NCBI GenBank assembly: GCA_018400515.1 | Contig: JAGYMR010000118.1 | Span: 1 to 8,222 of the forward strand | Direction: 5' to 3' | Source: Tangfeifania sp. | GTDB taxonomy: Bacteria; Bacteroidota; Bacteroidia; Bacteroidales; Prolixibacteraceae | DNA: 8,222 nt | Part shown: positions 1-5,559 of the stretch, piece after piece | Position numbering within the stretch: the stretch's first letter is position 1 | Layout: every line of letters starts with the position of its first letter | The notes under the pieces: generated by a model | Databases searched by the model: none | Told to the model about the DNA's origin: nothing | What the model saw: the letters and a program-made list of their open reading frames with translations, nothing else | Program-made: the position numbers and the translations under genes

Positions 1-1
1 G

Positions 2-190
2 ACCGGTCGGGTGCTGAACAACGCCAGCCGCATTTTTTTCCTGGTGACAGGCGAAAAAAAGGCCCTCCGCATTTCAGAGATTATGAACGACGAGAAAGTG
101 GCCAAAGGGCTTCCGGCTTACCACATCCACCCTGAAAACGGCATGCTTACCTGGTATATCGACGAAGCGGCTGCCGCGAAAATTACCTGA
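2..190 (+). CDS. pgl: 6-phosphogluconolactonase, C-terminal part (gene enters from the left edge)
   Basis: Only the last 62 codons are present, ending in TGA at 188-190. This enzyme hydrolyses 6-phosphoglucono-delta-lactone to 6-phosphogluconate, the second step of the oxidative pentose phosphate pathway, in the cytoplasm. The visible part matches the end of the pgl/DevB family in order: a conserved 'VLNNASRIFFLVTGEKKA' stretch (residues 4-21 of the fragment), then 'LPAYHIHPENGMLTWYIDEA' (37-56) and a short alanine-rich tail. The leucine-proline turn, the Pro-x-(Asn/Asp)-Gly loop and the Trp before the Asp-x-Ala-Ala end are typical of 6PGL and not of glucosamine-6-phosphate deaminase, the related fold that is the main alternative. 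The start and active-site half lie outside the window, where zwf and gnd would be common partners (inference). It converges on the minus-strand hydrolase gene with 5 bp between stop codons. Confidence 0.85.
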   Translation, partial: TGRVLNNASRIFFLVTGEKKALRISEIMNDEKVAKGLPAYHIHPENGMLTWYIDEAAAAKIT

Positions 191-195
191 CCCCT

Positions 196-1203
196 TTACT
201 GCTTCTCGGACAGCTTTAAAACGGCGGTGCCAAACTTCAGCGTTTGGCGAATCACTTCATCCACAGCACCGGATGTAAGTTCACAACCGATCACATGTTC
301 CCCCGCCTCAGGAAAGGCTTTACGGACTTTCTCCGCGGCAGGTGTTCCAAGCTGTTCAAACATCTTTAACATAGCATCCACTTTTACCACCGGATCCTGG
401 TGCTCTTCATCTTTATAATAATACCCCAGAAAAACCGGAGCGGTAACCCGTTTAAAGGTTGCCTCATTCATGGTTCCATCCACCAGCTGCTGCAGGTAGA
501 CCAGGGCCTCAAGCCGGTACCGGCAATACCAGTAGCGACAATCCGCGGAGGCGGTATCCTCGCTGGTAACGCGGTACTTACCTCCATAAACGGAACGCGC
601 CAGTTGCAACCCCCACGGTTTGGAAAGAAGAAACGCCGAACCATTATTGATCCGGATATTGGGAGAAAACAGGATCAGCCCGTCAACATACTCCGGAAAT
701 TCAGCAGCCAGTTTTAATGCCAGGGTCCCCCCGGTAGAGGTTCCCATGATGATAATGCGCCGCCCCAATTGCCGGGTAACCATCAGGGCTTCTTTTGCTG
801 ATTCCCACAACCGGCCGGGTGTCATATCAATCAGGGGATCCTCCGTTTCAATTCCATGCGCTGCCAACCTCGGCATATAAGCATTCATGCCAAAATGCCC
901 GGCAAAGGTTGTATGGGTGGGATACCCCTCATACCAGGAAGCCGAAAAACCGTGCAGGTACAAAAGGCAATACCTGGTAGGCTGCCGGAGAGAATCGTTT
1001 GCCCAAAGAATGCGGGATGCATTGCCGGGCCTTACAGGCACCTCCTCCTCCCCTTCATGGATGTATGCCTCGACAGCCTCAGGGGCAGCAGGCACAACAG
1101 GCAGGTGGTTGTTTAACTCCGCCCGGGGCAGCCGGGGCCCGGCCAGGTAGGCAGCAACAAGAAGCAATAAAACAATGATAAAATAACGAAAAACCTTCCT
1201 CAT
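196..1203 (-). CDS. membrane-anchored alpha/beta hydrolase (esterase/lipase-like)
   Basis: 335 residues from the chosen ATG at 1203. Residues 1-21 ('MRKVF' followed by a run rich in Ile, Leu, Val and Ala) form an uncleaved signal anchor or signal peptide, so the catalytic domain should face the periplasm. The alpha/beta hydrolase signs are an oxyanion-loop 'YLHGFSAS' (His84-Gly85), the nucleophile elbow 'GTSTGG' with Ser156, a candidate acid in 'HQDPVV' (Asp270), and a final His303 in 'GEHVIG'. This is a complete Ser-Asp-His triad in the right order for the Hydrolase_4/serine-lipase type. The substrate cannot be told from sequence; an acyl ester or lipid is a guess. An in-frame ATG at 1377 would add 58 residues, but these are charged, low in conserved character and would put 58 residues before the signal anchor, so the shorter start is preferred. 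No clear Shine-Dalgarno is seen; the leader is AT-rich. It lies 176 bp after the 165-aa gene. Confidence 0.8.
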   Translation of the reverse strand: MRKVFRYFIIVLLLLVAAYLAGPRLPRAELNNHLPVVPAAPEAVEAYIHEGEEEVPVRPGNASRILWANDSLRQPTRYCLLYLHGFSASWYEGYPTHTTFAGHFGMNAYMPRLAAHGIETEDPLIDMTPGRLWESAKEALMVTRQLGRRIIIMGTSTGGTLALKLAAEFPEYVDGLILFSPNIRINNGSAFLLSKPWGLQLARSVYGGKYRVTSEDTASADCRYWYCRYRLEALVYLQQLVDGTMNEATFKRVTAPVFLGYYYKDEEHQDPVVKVDAMLKMFEQLGTPAAEKVRKAFPEAGEHVIGCELTSGAVDEVIRQTLKFGTAVLKLSEKQ

Positions 1204-1379
1204 TAATAGGTGTTTAAAATGTTTTGTGTTTACGCAAGGCGTTCGCATAGCTGTACGGAGGTGTTCACTGGCCTTCAAAGTAGGTTTAAAAAAATACCCC
1301 GCCTCCGCTTTTTCTGCCTTCTTCCCTGGTTTTTCCCGTGGGGATGATTCACGGTCTCCTCTCTTTAAAAAATGCATGT

Positions 1380-1877
1380 CTATTGGCCAGAGGCAATAAC
1401 AATGGTAATAAAAACCGGCACAAGGGCCAATAAGCTCATTTCACTCAGGTACTTTTGAATCGCTAACCCGGTCAGAGCCAGCTTTTCGTCGGGGATCCCT
1501 TCGAATTCAATGGAGCCATTCGTTAAGCTACTTGTGTACCGGAGGGTTTTTCCGGGACCGGTTACCATCCAGTTGAGGTGAAAAAGGTTGGTAAAGGCAA
1601 AATCATATGTTTCCCCGCTACCAAAAACGATCTTTGCACGGGAATTCCAAAAATTGAAAATAACTTCACCTGCTTTTTCATTATCTGCGTTTAAAATCTC
1701 CAGGGAAGATTGAAAAAAACCTTTCGTTTTCAGAAAAATCCGCTGCCCGGATAATTCCCCGGTGTATTTCATCTTAAAAGCATGGTTCACCAAAAAACCG
1801 GCATATGTCCCATTCCGGTACAACAGACAGCGGCCGTCGAACCATTTTTTCACCCACGTAATTTTTGTTGCTTCCAT
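1380..1877 (-). CDS. hypothetical beta-rich protein with C-terminal membrane helix
   Basis: 165 residues, ATG at 1877, with an in-frame TAG nine codons upstream fixing the start region. I do not recognise a named family. Residues 1-130 alternate hydrophobic and polar residues with regular Gly and aromatic positions ('CLLYRNGTYAGFLV', 'EKAGEVIFNFW', 'AKIVFGSGETYDF'), suggesting successive beta-hairpins. The repeating pattern (strand, 'A/G-E-x-x-F', strand, 'G-x-x-Y') recalls tubby/LURP-one-like barrels, but that is inference only. Residues 144-163 ('EMSLLALVPVFITIVIAS') form one hydrophobic helix ending two residues before the C-terminus. With no N-terminal signal, the protein should be tail-anchored in the inner membrane with the beta domain in the cytoplasm. 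It follows a 321-bp gap after dinB and precedes the alpha/beta hydrolase on the same strand, so co-transcription with the hydrolase is possible but unproven. Confidence 0.72.
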   Translation of the reverse strand: MEATKITWVKKWFDGRCLLYRNGTYAGFLVNHAFKMKYTGELSGQRIFLKTKGFFQSSLEILNADNEKAGEVIFNFWNSRAKIVFGSGETYDFAFTNLFHLNWMVTGPGKTLRYTSSLTNGSIEFEGIPDEKLALTGLAIQKYLSEMSLLALVPVFITIVIASGQ

Positions 1878-2198
1878 GGATAATTTGATCGTTTGTTTTT
1901 TCTATTCAGGAAAAATAAAGCGCTATCCCCCACATATTCCTTGAAACTAGGTCCGCGTGTAGCAACCGTTTCAATTACCTCCCATCGGCCGGATAGAAAC
2001 TCATCATACCGGCAAAGTTCATCAACCGGTCAGCTAATTTATAAAAAAATCCATGCCCCGGAACAACATCCGGTCATGCATTATGAAATCATTCCATATT
2101 TTGATGTTCAAAGGCATTTCCCGGAGGTGATTTCAAATCTGTACCTTATCCCCCCAAAGGGGAAATTCCGGGAAAAAGAGCTGCGGGTGAGATTTTTT
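1878..2198. other. 321-bp gap between dinB and the 165-aa gene; no convincing gene
   Basis: No full-length gene can be supported here. On the minus strand there are only short open stretches: 2073-1978 (32 codons, between a TGA and a TAA) and 2029-1850 (60 codons, from just after a TGA, running into the next gene). Both read somewhat protein-like, including 'LADRLMNFAGMMSFYPADGR' in the first and 'GRWEVIETVATRG' in the second, but each lacks a proper start and frame, so they may be remnants of a decayed gene or chance. The right part, 2117-2175, holds a 9-bp inverted repeat with smaller hairpins inside it. A plus-strand open frame from a TTG at 1893 crosses the gap but is judged spurious. The promoter for the 165-aa gene could lie here, but no good match to the Bacteroidota TTTG / TAnnTTTG pattern was found. 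Confidence 0.5.
2117..2175. repeat. inverted repeat with nested hairpins downstream of dinB
   Basis: Perfect 9-bp arms TTTCCCGGA (2117-2125) and TCCGGGAAA (2167-2175) enclose 41 bp. Inside are two smaller pairings: AGGT (2125-2128, sharing its first base with the left arm) with ACCT (2143-2146), and CCCC (2152-2155) with GGGG (2159-2162) around an AAA loop. Together they could draw as a three-way junction. It begins about 24 bp after the dinB stop in the direction of transcription. No T-tract follows on the minus strand, so it is not a standard intrinsic terminator. A transcript-end or RNA-processing structure is possible; chance is also possible. Confidence 0.35.
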
Positions 2199-3269
2199 TC
2201 AAAAATCAATGACCAGCTGCACCGGCACCTTTCGCTCCTCATGCTGAAAGTTGGAAAGTGTCAGTCCCAGCAACCGGATCCCTTTTATGAAAGGGGCGGT
2301 TTTCATCAACATTCTTGCCTCGGTCAGCAGACCGGATTTCGTATAGAAATAGCCGCTGATGGTTTTACTCCGCGTATGTTGTTCAAAATCGGCGTACTTA
2401 AATTTTAATGTAAGGGTTTTGGCTTTCACACCCGCGCGCTCCACCCGCTCCCATAAAATACCGGTAATTTTTTCCAGTTCACTCTCCAGATCAGCCTCCA
2501 GGAACAGATCGCTGGAAAAGGTCTGCTCGGCTCCCACCGATTTTCGTTCGCGGAACGGCTGCACCGGCCGCGGATCATCCCCCCGGCAGATCCCGTAATA
2601 ATAATCCCCCGCTTTTCCGAAAAGCCTTACCAGTTCAAAGCGGTCCATCTTTTTCAAATCGCGGCCAAACCAGATCCCGGATGCATTCAGTTTTTTGGCC
2701 GTCACTTTTCCAATACCGAAAAACTTGCGGATCTCCAGCTGATCGATGAACTCCGGAGCTTTGGCGGGGGTAATGACAAAAATTCCGTTGGGTTTATTGA
2801 CATCGGAGGCCACTTTGGCCAGAAATTTATTGTAAGAAACTCCTGCCGAGGCGGTCAAACCAGTTTTTTCCCGGATGCGTTGCTTTATTTCCCGGGCAAT
2901 CAGGGTAGCCGAAGGCTTTCCCTTTTTAACGCAGGTGACATCCAGAAAGGCTTCGTCGAGAGACAGCGGTTCTACCAGATCGGTATACTCAAAAAAAACA
3001 TCCCGGATTTGTGCAGAAAGTTCTTTATATCTTGGAAACCGGGGTTTAACAAAAATCAAACCGGGACATTTCCGCAGGGCTACTTTTGATGCCATGGCTG
3101 AACGTACGCCATACCTGCGGGCGTCATAGCTGGCAGCAGCCACCACCCCTCTTTCACCTGAGCCTCCTACCGCTACAGGCTTCCCCTTCAACTCCGGATG
3201 GTCGAGCTGCTCGACGGATGCATAAAAAGCATCCATATCTATGTGTATAATCTTACGAACTACCCCCAT
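2199..3269 (-). CDS. dinB: DNA polymerase IV (Y-family translesion polymerase)
   Basis: 356 residues, full length for the family (E. coli Pol IV has 351). It is a cytoplasmic translesion polymerase that copies damaged templates without proofreading. The palm carries the first metal-binding motif 'HIDMDAFYASVEQ' (9-21, Asp11, with Tyr16 in the steric-gate position that excludes ribonucleotides) and the second, 'SLDEAFLD' (103-110, Asp105 and Glu106). 'YDARRYGVRS' (48-57) is the conserved nucleotide-contacting finger motif. 'KPNGIFVI' (159-166) and the helix-hairpin-helix 'FFGIGKVTAKKL' (183-194) form the palm end and thumb, and residues from about 240 form the little-finger domain. The protein ends in 'QLVIDF' (351-356), a match to the C-terminal beta-clamp binding peptide of Pol IV, so the C-terminus appears intact. 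The ATG lies 3 bp after the stop of the DUF2007/zinc-ribbon gene, and no Shine-Dalgarno is visible, which suggests translational coupling. No SOS box was recognised. Confidence 0.96.
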   Translation of the reverse strand: MGVVRKIIHIDMDAFYASVEQLDHPELKGKPVAVGGSGERGVVAAASYDARRYGVRSAMASKVALRKCPGLIFVKPRFPRYKELSAQIRDVFFEYTDLVEPLSLDEAFLDVTCVKKGKPSATLIAREIKQRIREKTGLTASAGVSYNKFLAKVASDVNKPNGIFVITPAKAPEFIDQLEIRKFFGIGKVTAKKLNASGIWFGRDLKKMDRFELVRLFGKAGDYYYGICRGDDPRPVQPFRERKSVGAEQTFSSDLFLEADLESELEKITGILWERVERAGVKAKTLTLKFKYADFEQHTRSKTISGYFYTKSGLLTEARMLMKTAPFIKGIRLLGLTLSNFQHEERKVPVQLVIDF

Positions 3270-3272
3270 TGT

Positions 3273-3671
3273 TCAGAATTTCGCACCGCACGCCCGGCAT
3301 TCATGCCGGACATCCTTTTGTACGGCATCGGGAGGCAATTTTCTCAAAAGGAGGGCACTTTTTATCACATTGAATAACAAGCGGATACGACCACCTATCG
3401 GCAGACTCAGATCAATCAGGTCCGAGCCGCATTCCGGACAAACCACTTCATTTCCGGCTTCCGTCTCCCCGGTTTCCACCATTACCTCCTTCACCCGGGG
3501 AAGCGCACTCCAGGGCACCTGCAGCTCCACCAGAAAGGAAGGTATGTAGTTGATCAACTGCGTGGTTAATTCATTTTTCAGCCGGCATTCAATTCCCTCC
3601 GACTCCAGCCTGCTTTTCAATACCACCAGATCTGCCACATAATGCGACGTTTTTACGGTTACAAAATCCAT
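3273..3671 (-). CDS. DUF2007-domain protein with C-terminal zinc ribbon
   Basis: 132 residues from ATG 3671. Residues 1-67 form a DUF2007 domain (a small domain annotated as putative signal-transducing, without an established biochemical role): a short strand 'MDFVTVKTS', a helix 'DLVVLKSRLESEGIECRLKN', and a second strand 'VELQVP' followed by a helix 'LPRVKEVMVETGE'. It is followed by a split zinc ribbon with Cys78/Cys81 ('CPECG') and Cys125/Cys128 ('CRACG'), separated by a hydrophobic and basic stretch (about 94-112, 'GGRIRLLFNVIKSALLLRK') that might bind a membrane or a partner. A TTG ten codons upstream is open in frame, but the ATG is chosen because the product then aligns from its first residue with the 70-aa paralogue and because CAGGGG lies 8 bp ahead of it. 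dinB begins 3 bp after the stop. The role is unknown; the zinc ribbon suggests contact with nucleic acid or protein (inference). Confidence 0.85.
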   Translation of the reverse strand: MDFVTVKTSHYVADLVVLKSRLESEGIECRLKNELTTQLINYIPSFLVELQVPWSALPRVKEVMVETGETEAGNEVVCPECGSDLIDLSLPIGGRIRLLFNVIKSALLLRKLPPDAVQKDVRHECRACGAKF

Positions 3672-3888
3672 TCTAAAAACCCCTGACAAATTAATTTTCA
3701 AACTAAAAAAATCCCGGGACCATTGCCTCTAACCATTGCATCCTGGGTCCACGGAGCAGCAAACTTAAAAAAATCATTTAGATACTCTCCGCATCAACCC
3801 GGCTCAACCGGCTTGTCTTTAGCCCATTCAATGGAATTCATTTCCCGGAAACAGAGTTTGGGGACAGGTTTTCCGCAGGCTCCGCCGG
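3672..3888. other. 217-bp gap between the two DUF2007 genes
   Basis: No gene is supported. The gap holds an imperfect tandem repeat, TCAACCCGGCT then TCAACCGGCT (3794-3813), a 7-bp direct repeat CCATTGC (3720-3726 and 3733-3739), and the palindrome TCCCGGGA (3712-3719), all upstream of the zinc-ribbon gene. These could be regulatory sites for an internal promoter serving the zinc-ribbon gene and dinB, but none matches a known operator. A short open minus-strand frame containing 'MNSIEWAKDKPVEPG' lies here and is too short to call. Confidence 0.4.
3680..3685 (-). promoter_or_regulatory. probable ribosome binding site for the DUF2007/zinc-ribbon gene
   Basis: Minus-strand CAGGGG sits 8 bp before the ATG at 3671 and is inside the reading frame of the alternative TTG start, which favours the ATG. 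The match to the anti-Shine-Dalgarno is partial (AGGGG). Confidence 0.4.
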
Positions 3889-4101
3889 TTAGTCTTCGTC
3901 CATCTCACGGATAATTTCCTTTGCCCTTTCCATATCAAATTCAGCAACCTGAAGTTCTTCAAAAGGAAATGGAGTTTGGTTGGTCAACTGGTCCGGCATT
4001 TCATTTTTCAACCGGCACTCAATTCCTTCACCCTCCAGCCGGTTTTTATATACAGCAAGATCGCTGGCGTTGCTTGATTCCTTGATCGTAATAAATCTCA
4101 T
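3889..4101 (-). CDS. small DUF2007-domain protein
   Basis: 70 residues, essentially a single DUF2007 domain: strand 'MRFITIKESS', helix 'DLAVYKNRLEGEGIECRLKN' (14-33), a loop, strand 'EELQVAEF', and a C-terminal helix 'MERAKEIIREMDED'. It is clearly paralogous to the next gene in the operon: 'GEGIECRLKNE' here matches 'SEGIECRLKNE' there, and the two coding strands stay similar at base level over this part. It lacks the zinc ribbon of its partner. The ATG is 11 bp after the transporter stop, with AGAAGGA at 4110-4104 just ahead, so it should be expressed with the transporter. Function is unknown; the domain family is only annotated as putatively signal-transducing. Confidence 0.85.
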   Translation of the reverse strand: MRFITIKESSNASDLAVYKNRLEGEGIECRLKNEMPDQLTNQTPFPFEELQVAEFDMERAKEIIREMDED

Positions 4102-4103
4102 AA

Positions 4104-4110
4104 TCCTTCT
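4104..4110 (-). promoter_or_regulatory. Shine-Dalgarno-like site for the 70-aa DUF2007 gene
   Basis: Minus-strand AGAAGGA is the best Shine-Dalgarno match in the window and lies in the 11-bp gap after the transporter stop. The spacing to the ATG is only 2 bp, shorter than usual, so its strength is uncertain. Confidence 0.4.
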
Positions 4111-4112
4111 AT

Positions 4113-5420
4113 TTATTTAAAATTTAATTTCGGATGAATTTTCAATGTGCGATACCCATAAATCGCTATTACTACAAAGCTAATAAAAGGAAGGATAAAA
4201 GAAAAATTGACGGCAGGCAACCAGCCAACCTGTCCCAAATCGATGATGGCGCCCTGCATCAATGGCATTAAAGCTCCGCCGACAATGGCCATTACGAGCC
4301 CGGCGGCTCCCAGAGTGGAATCTTCACCCAGTCCCTCGAGGGCAATTCCGTAAATCGTGGGAAACATTAAGGACATGAATGCGGAGGTAGCTACAAGAAG
4401 ATAGAGTCCGGGCATTCCCTGAATCAGGATCACCCCGGTGGTTGTAAGCATACCGCCGATAGCAAAAACCATCAGCAATAAACGGGAATTCAGGTATTTC
4501 ATCAGCAGGGTACTGATAAAACGGCTTGAAATAAAAATAATCATAGCCACAATATTGTAATCCTGTGCTTTTGCTTTTGGAATGCCGAGATTGTCGGCAT
4601 AATGGATAATAAACGTCCAGCACATGATCTGGGCTCCCACGTAAAAAACCTGGGCAATTACCCCTTCGCGGTATTTCATATTTTTAAACAACCTCCTGAA
4701 GGAGTCTCCCGTCTGAAGCGAATGATTGGCATGTGCCCTTTTGGGCATTTTTGAAAATGCAATGATCAAGAACATGACGATAACCACAAAACCCAATATA
4801 AGGTAAGGATCACGAATGATCTGCAGATCATTGGTCCGGATGACTGCTTTTTCGGCTTCACTCAACGTATTGAAGATCAATTCCCCGGAAGCATCTCGTT
4901 TATCGGATTCAAGCGAATTAAGAATAAATTTGGAAGCCACGAACATTCCCAGGAGGGAGCCCAGGGGATTAAACGACTGGGCCAGGTTTAACCGGCGGGT
5001 ACTCGTTTCTTCAGGCCCCATGGAAAGAATGTAGGGATTCGCTGTGGTTTCAAGAAAGGCAAGCCCGAAAGTGAGAATGTAGTAGGATACCAGAAAGAAA
5101 CCGAATATTTCAAACTGGGCGGCCGGAAAAAATAAAAGGGCACCGGTGGCATAAAGCCCCAGTCCCATCAGGATGCCCTTCTTATAACTGTATTTTTTGA
5201 CAAAAAGTGCGGCGGGAATGGCCATCGTGGCATATCCGCCGTAAAAAGCAAACTGCACCAATGCCGCCTTTGCGCTCGATGTTTCCATAACTGTCTGAAA
5301 AGCAGCTACCATCGGATTGGTAAGATCATTCGCAAACCCCCACAGTGCAAAAATGCTGGTGACCAAAATAAAAGGAACTAAAAGATTTTTTGGAACAACC
5401 GGTTTTTTTGAATATCCCAT
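4113..5420 (-). CDS. FHS-family sugar/proton symporter (L-fucose permease type, MFS)
   Basis: 435 residues, close to the 438 of E. coli FucP, with about twelve hydrophobic helices and a hydrophilic loop near 168-205. It is an inner-membrane major-facilitator protein importing a monosaccharide with protons. Family motifs: 'ALWGFANDLTNPM' (25-37) in helix 1, 'FAFYGGYATMAIPAALF' (57-73), 'GLAFLETTANPYILSMG' (119-135) and 'RRLNLAQSFNPLGSL' (142-156). Glu124 corresponds to E. coli FucP Glu135, and Gln148 and Asn151 to Gln159 and Asn162. At the place of FucP Asp46 there is Asn35, while an acidic residue, Asp32, sits where FucP has Asn43; this shift appears common in Bacteroidota members from memory. 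Substrate could be rhamnose, fucose, glucose, galactose or an amino sugar. The upstream glycosidase favours a deoxysugar (inference), so no fucP symbol is given. The AT-rich leader contains ten consecutive A residues (5444-5435). Confidence 0.92.
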   Translation of the reverse strand: MGYSKKPVVPKNLLVPFILVTSIFALWGFANDLTNPMVAAFQTVMETSSAKAALVQFAFYGGYATMAIPAALFVKKYSYKKGILMGLGLYATGALLFFPAAQFEIFGFFLVSYYILTFGLAFLETTANPYILSMGPEETSTRRLNLAQSFNPLGSLLGMFVASKFILNSLESDKRDASGELIFNTLSEAEKAVIRTNDLQIIRDPYLILGFVVIVMFLIIAFSKMPKRAHANHSLQTGDSFRRLFKNMKYREGVIAQVFYVGAQIMCWTFIIHYADNLGIPKAKAQDYNIVAMIIFISSRFISTLLMKYLNSRLLLMVFAIGGMLTTTGVILIQGMPGLYLLVATSAFMSLMFPTIYGIALEGLGEDSTLGAAGLVMAIVGGALMPLMQGAIIDLGQVGWLPAVNFSFILPFISFVVIAIYGYRTLKIHPKLNFK

Positions 5421-5458
5421 TTTGATAAGTGTTGTTTTTTTTTTAAATGTTTAATATT

Positions 5459-5488
5459 TATATAACAAGTTAGTTGTAATCGCTTCAA
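5459..5488 (-). promoter_or_regulatory. weak candidate promoter for the transporter gene
   Basis: On the minus strand TTGAAG (5488-5483) and TATATA (5464-5459) are 18 bp apart, about 38 bp ahead of the transporter ATG, resembling a sigma-70 type -35/-10 pair (4 of 6 matches each). It does not fit the Bacteroidota TTTG / TAnnTTTG consensus, and AT-rich leaders give such matches by chance. Confidence 0.2.
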
Positions 5489-5530
5489 ATGGCCACGTCA
5501 ACATGTATGCCGGAAGACTCGTTTCAACCC

Positions 5531-5557
5531 GCCGGGATCCGTTTCATTTGACCCGGC
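5531..5557. repeat. inverted repeat just after the GH106 gene
   Basis: GCCGGG (5531-5536) and CCCGGC (5552-5557) form a perfect 6-bp GC-only stem with a 15-nt loop, starting 2 bp past the stop of the glycosidase gene. No T-run follows on the minus strand, so it is unlikely to be a strong intrinsic terminator. It could protect the 3' end of a processed glycosidase mRNA or cause partial termination before the transporter. Confidence 0.35.
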
Positions 5558-5559
5558 CA

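Noticed and set aside
2150..2162. C6-AAA-G4 hairpin considered as the dinB terminator
   Set aside because: The stem is four base pairs with a 3-nt loop and no T-tract follows on the minus strand.
1893..2408. 171-codon plus-strand open frame across the gap and the 3' end of dinB
   Set aside because: It begins with TTG, and about 210 bp of it are exactly codon-aligned antisense to dinB, where open frames arise easily. The product shows no domain, signal or repeated pattern.
3672..3701. TTG start giving a 142-residue DUF2007/zinc-ribbon protein
   Set aside because: The ATG at 3671 aligns with the first residue of the paralogue and has a Shine-Dalgarno-like CAGGGG 8 bp upstream that lies within the extra codons.
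4324..4623. 99-codon second minus-strand frame inside the permease gene
   Set aside because: It lies wholly inside the strongly supported transporter frame, and its translation is low-complexity with no recognisable domain.
5531..5557. Inverted repeat considered as an intrinsic terminator of the glycosidase gene
   Set aside because: The stem is only 6 bp with a 15-nt loop, and no T-run follows on the transcribed strand.
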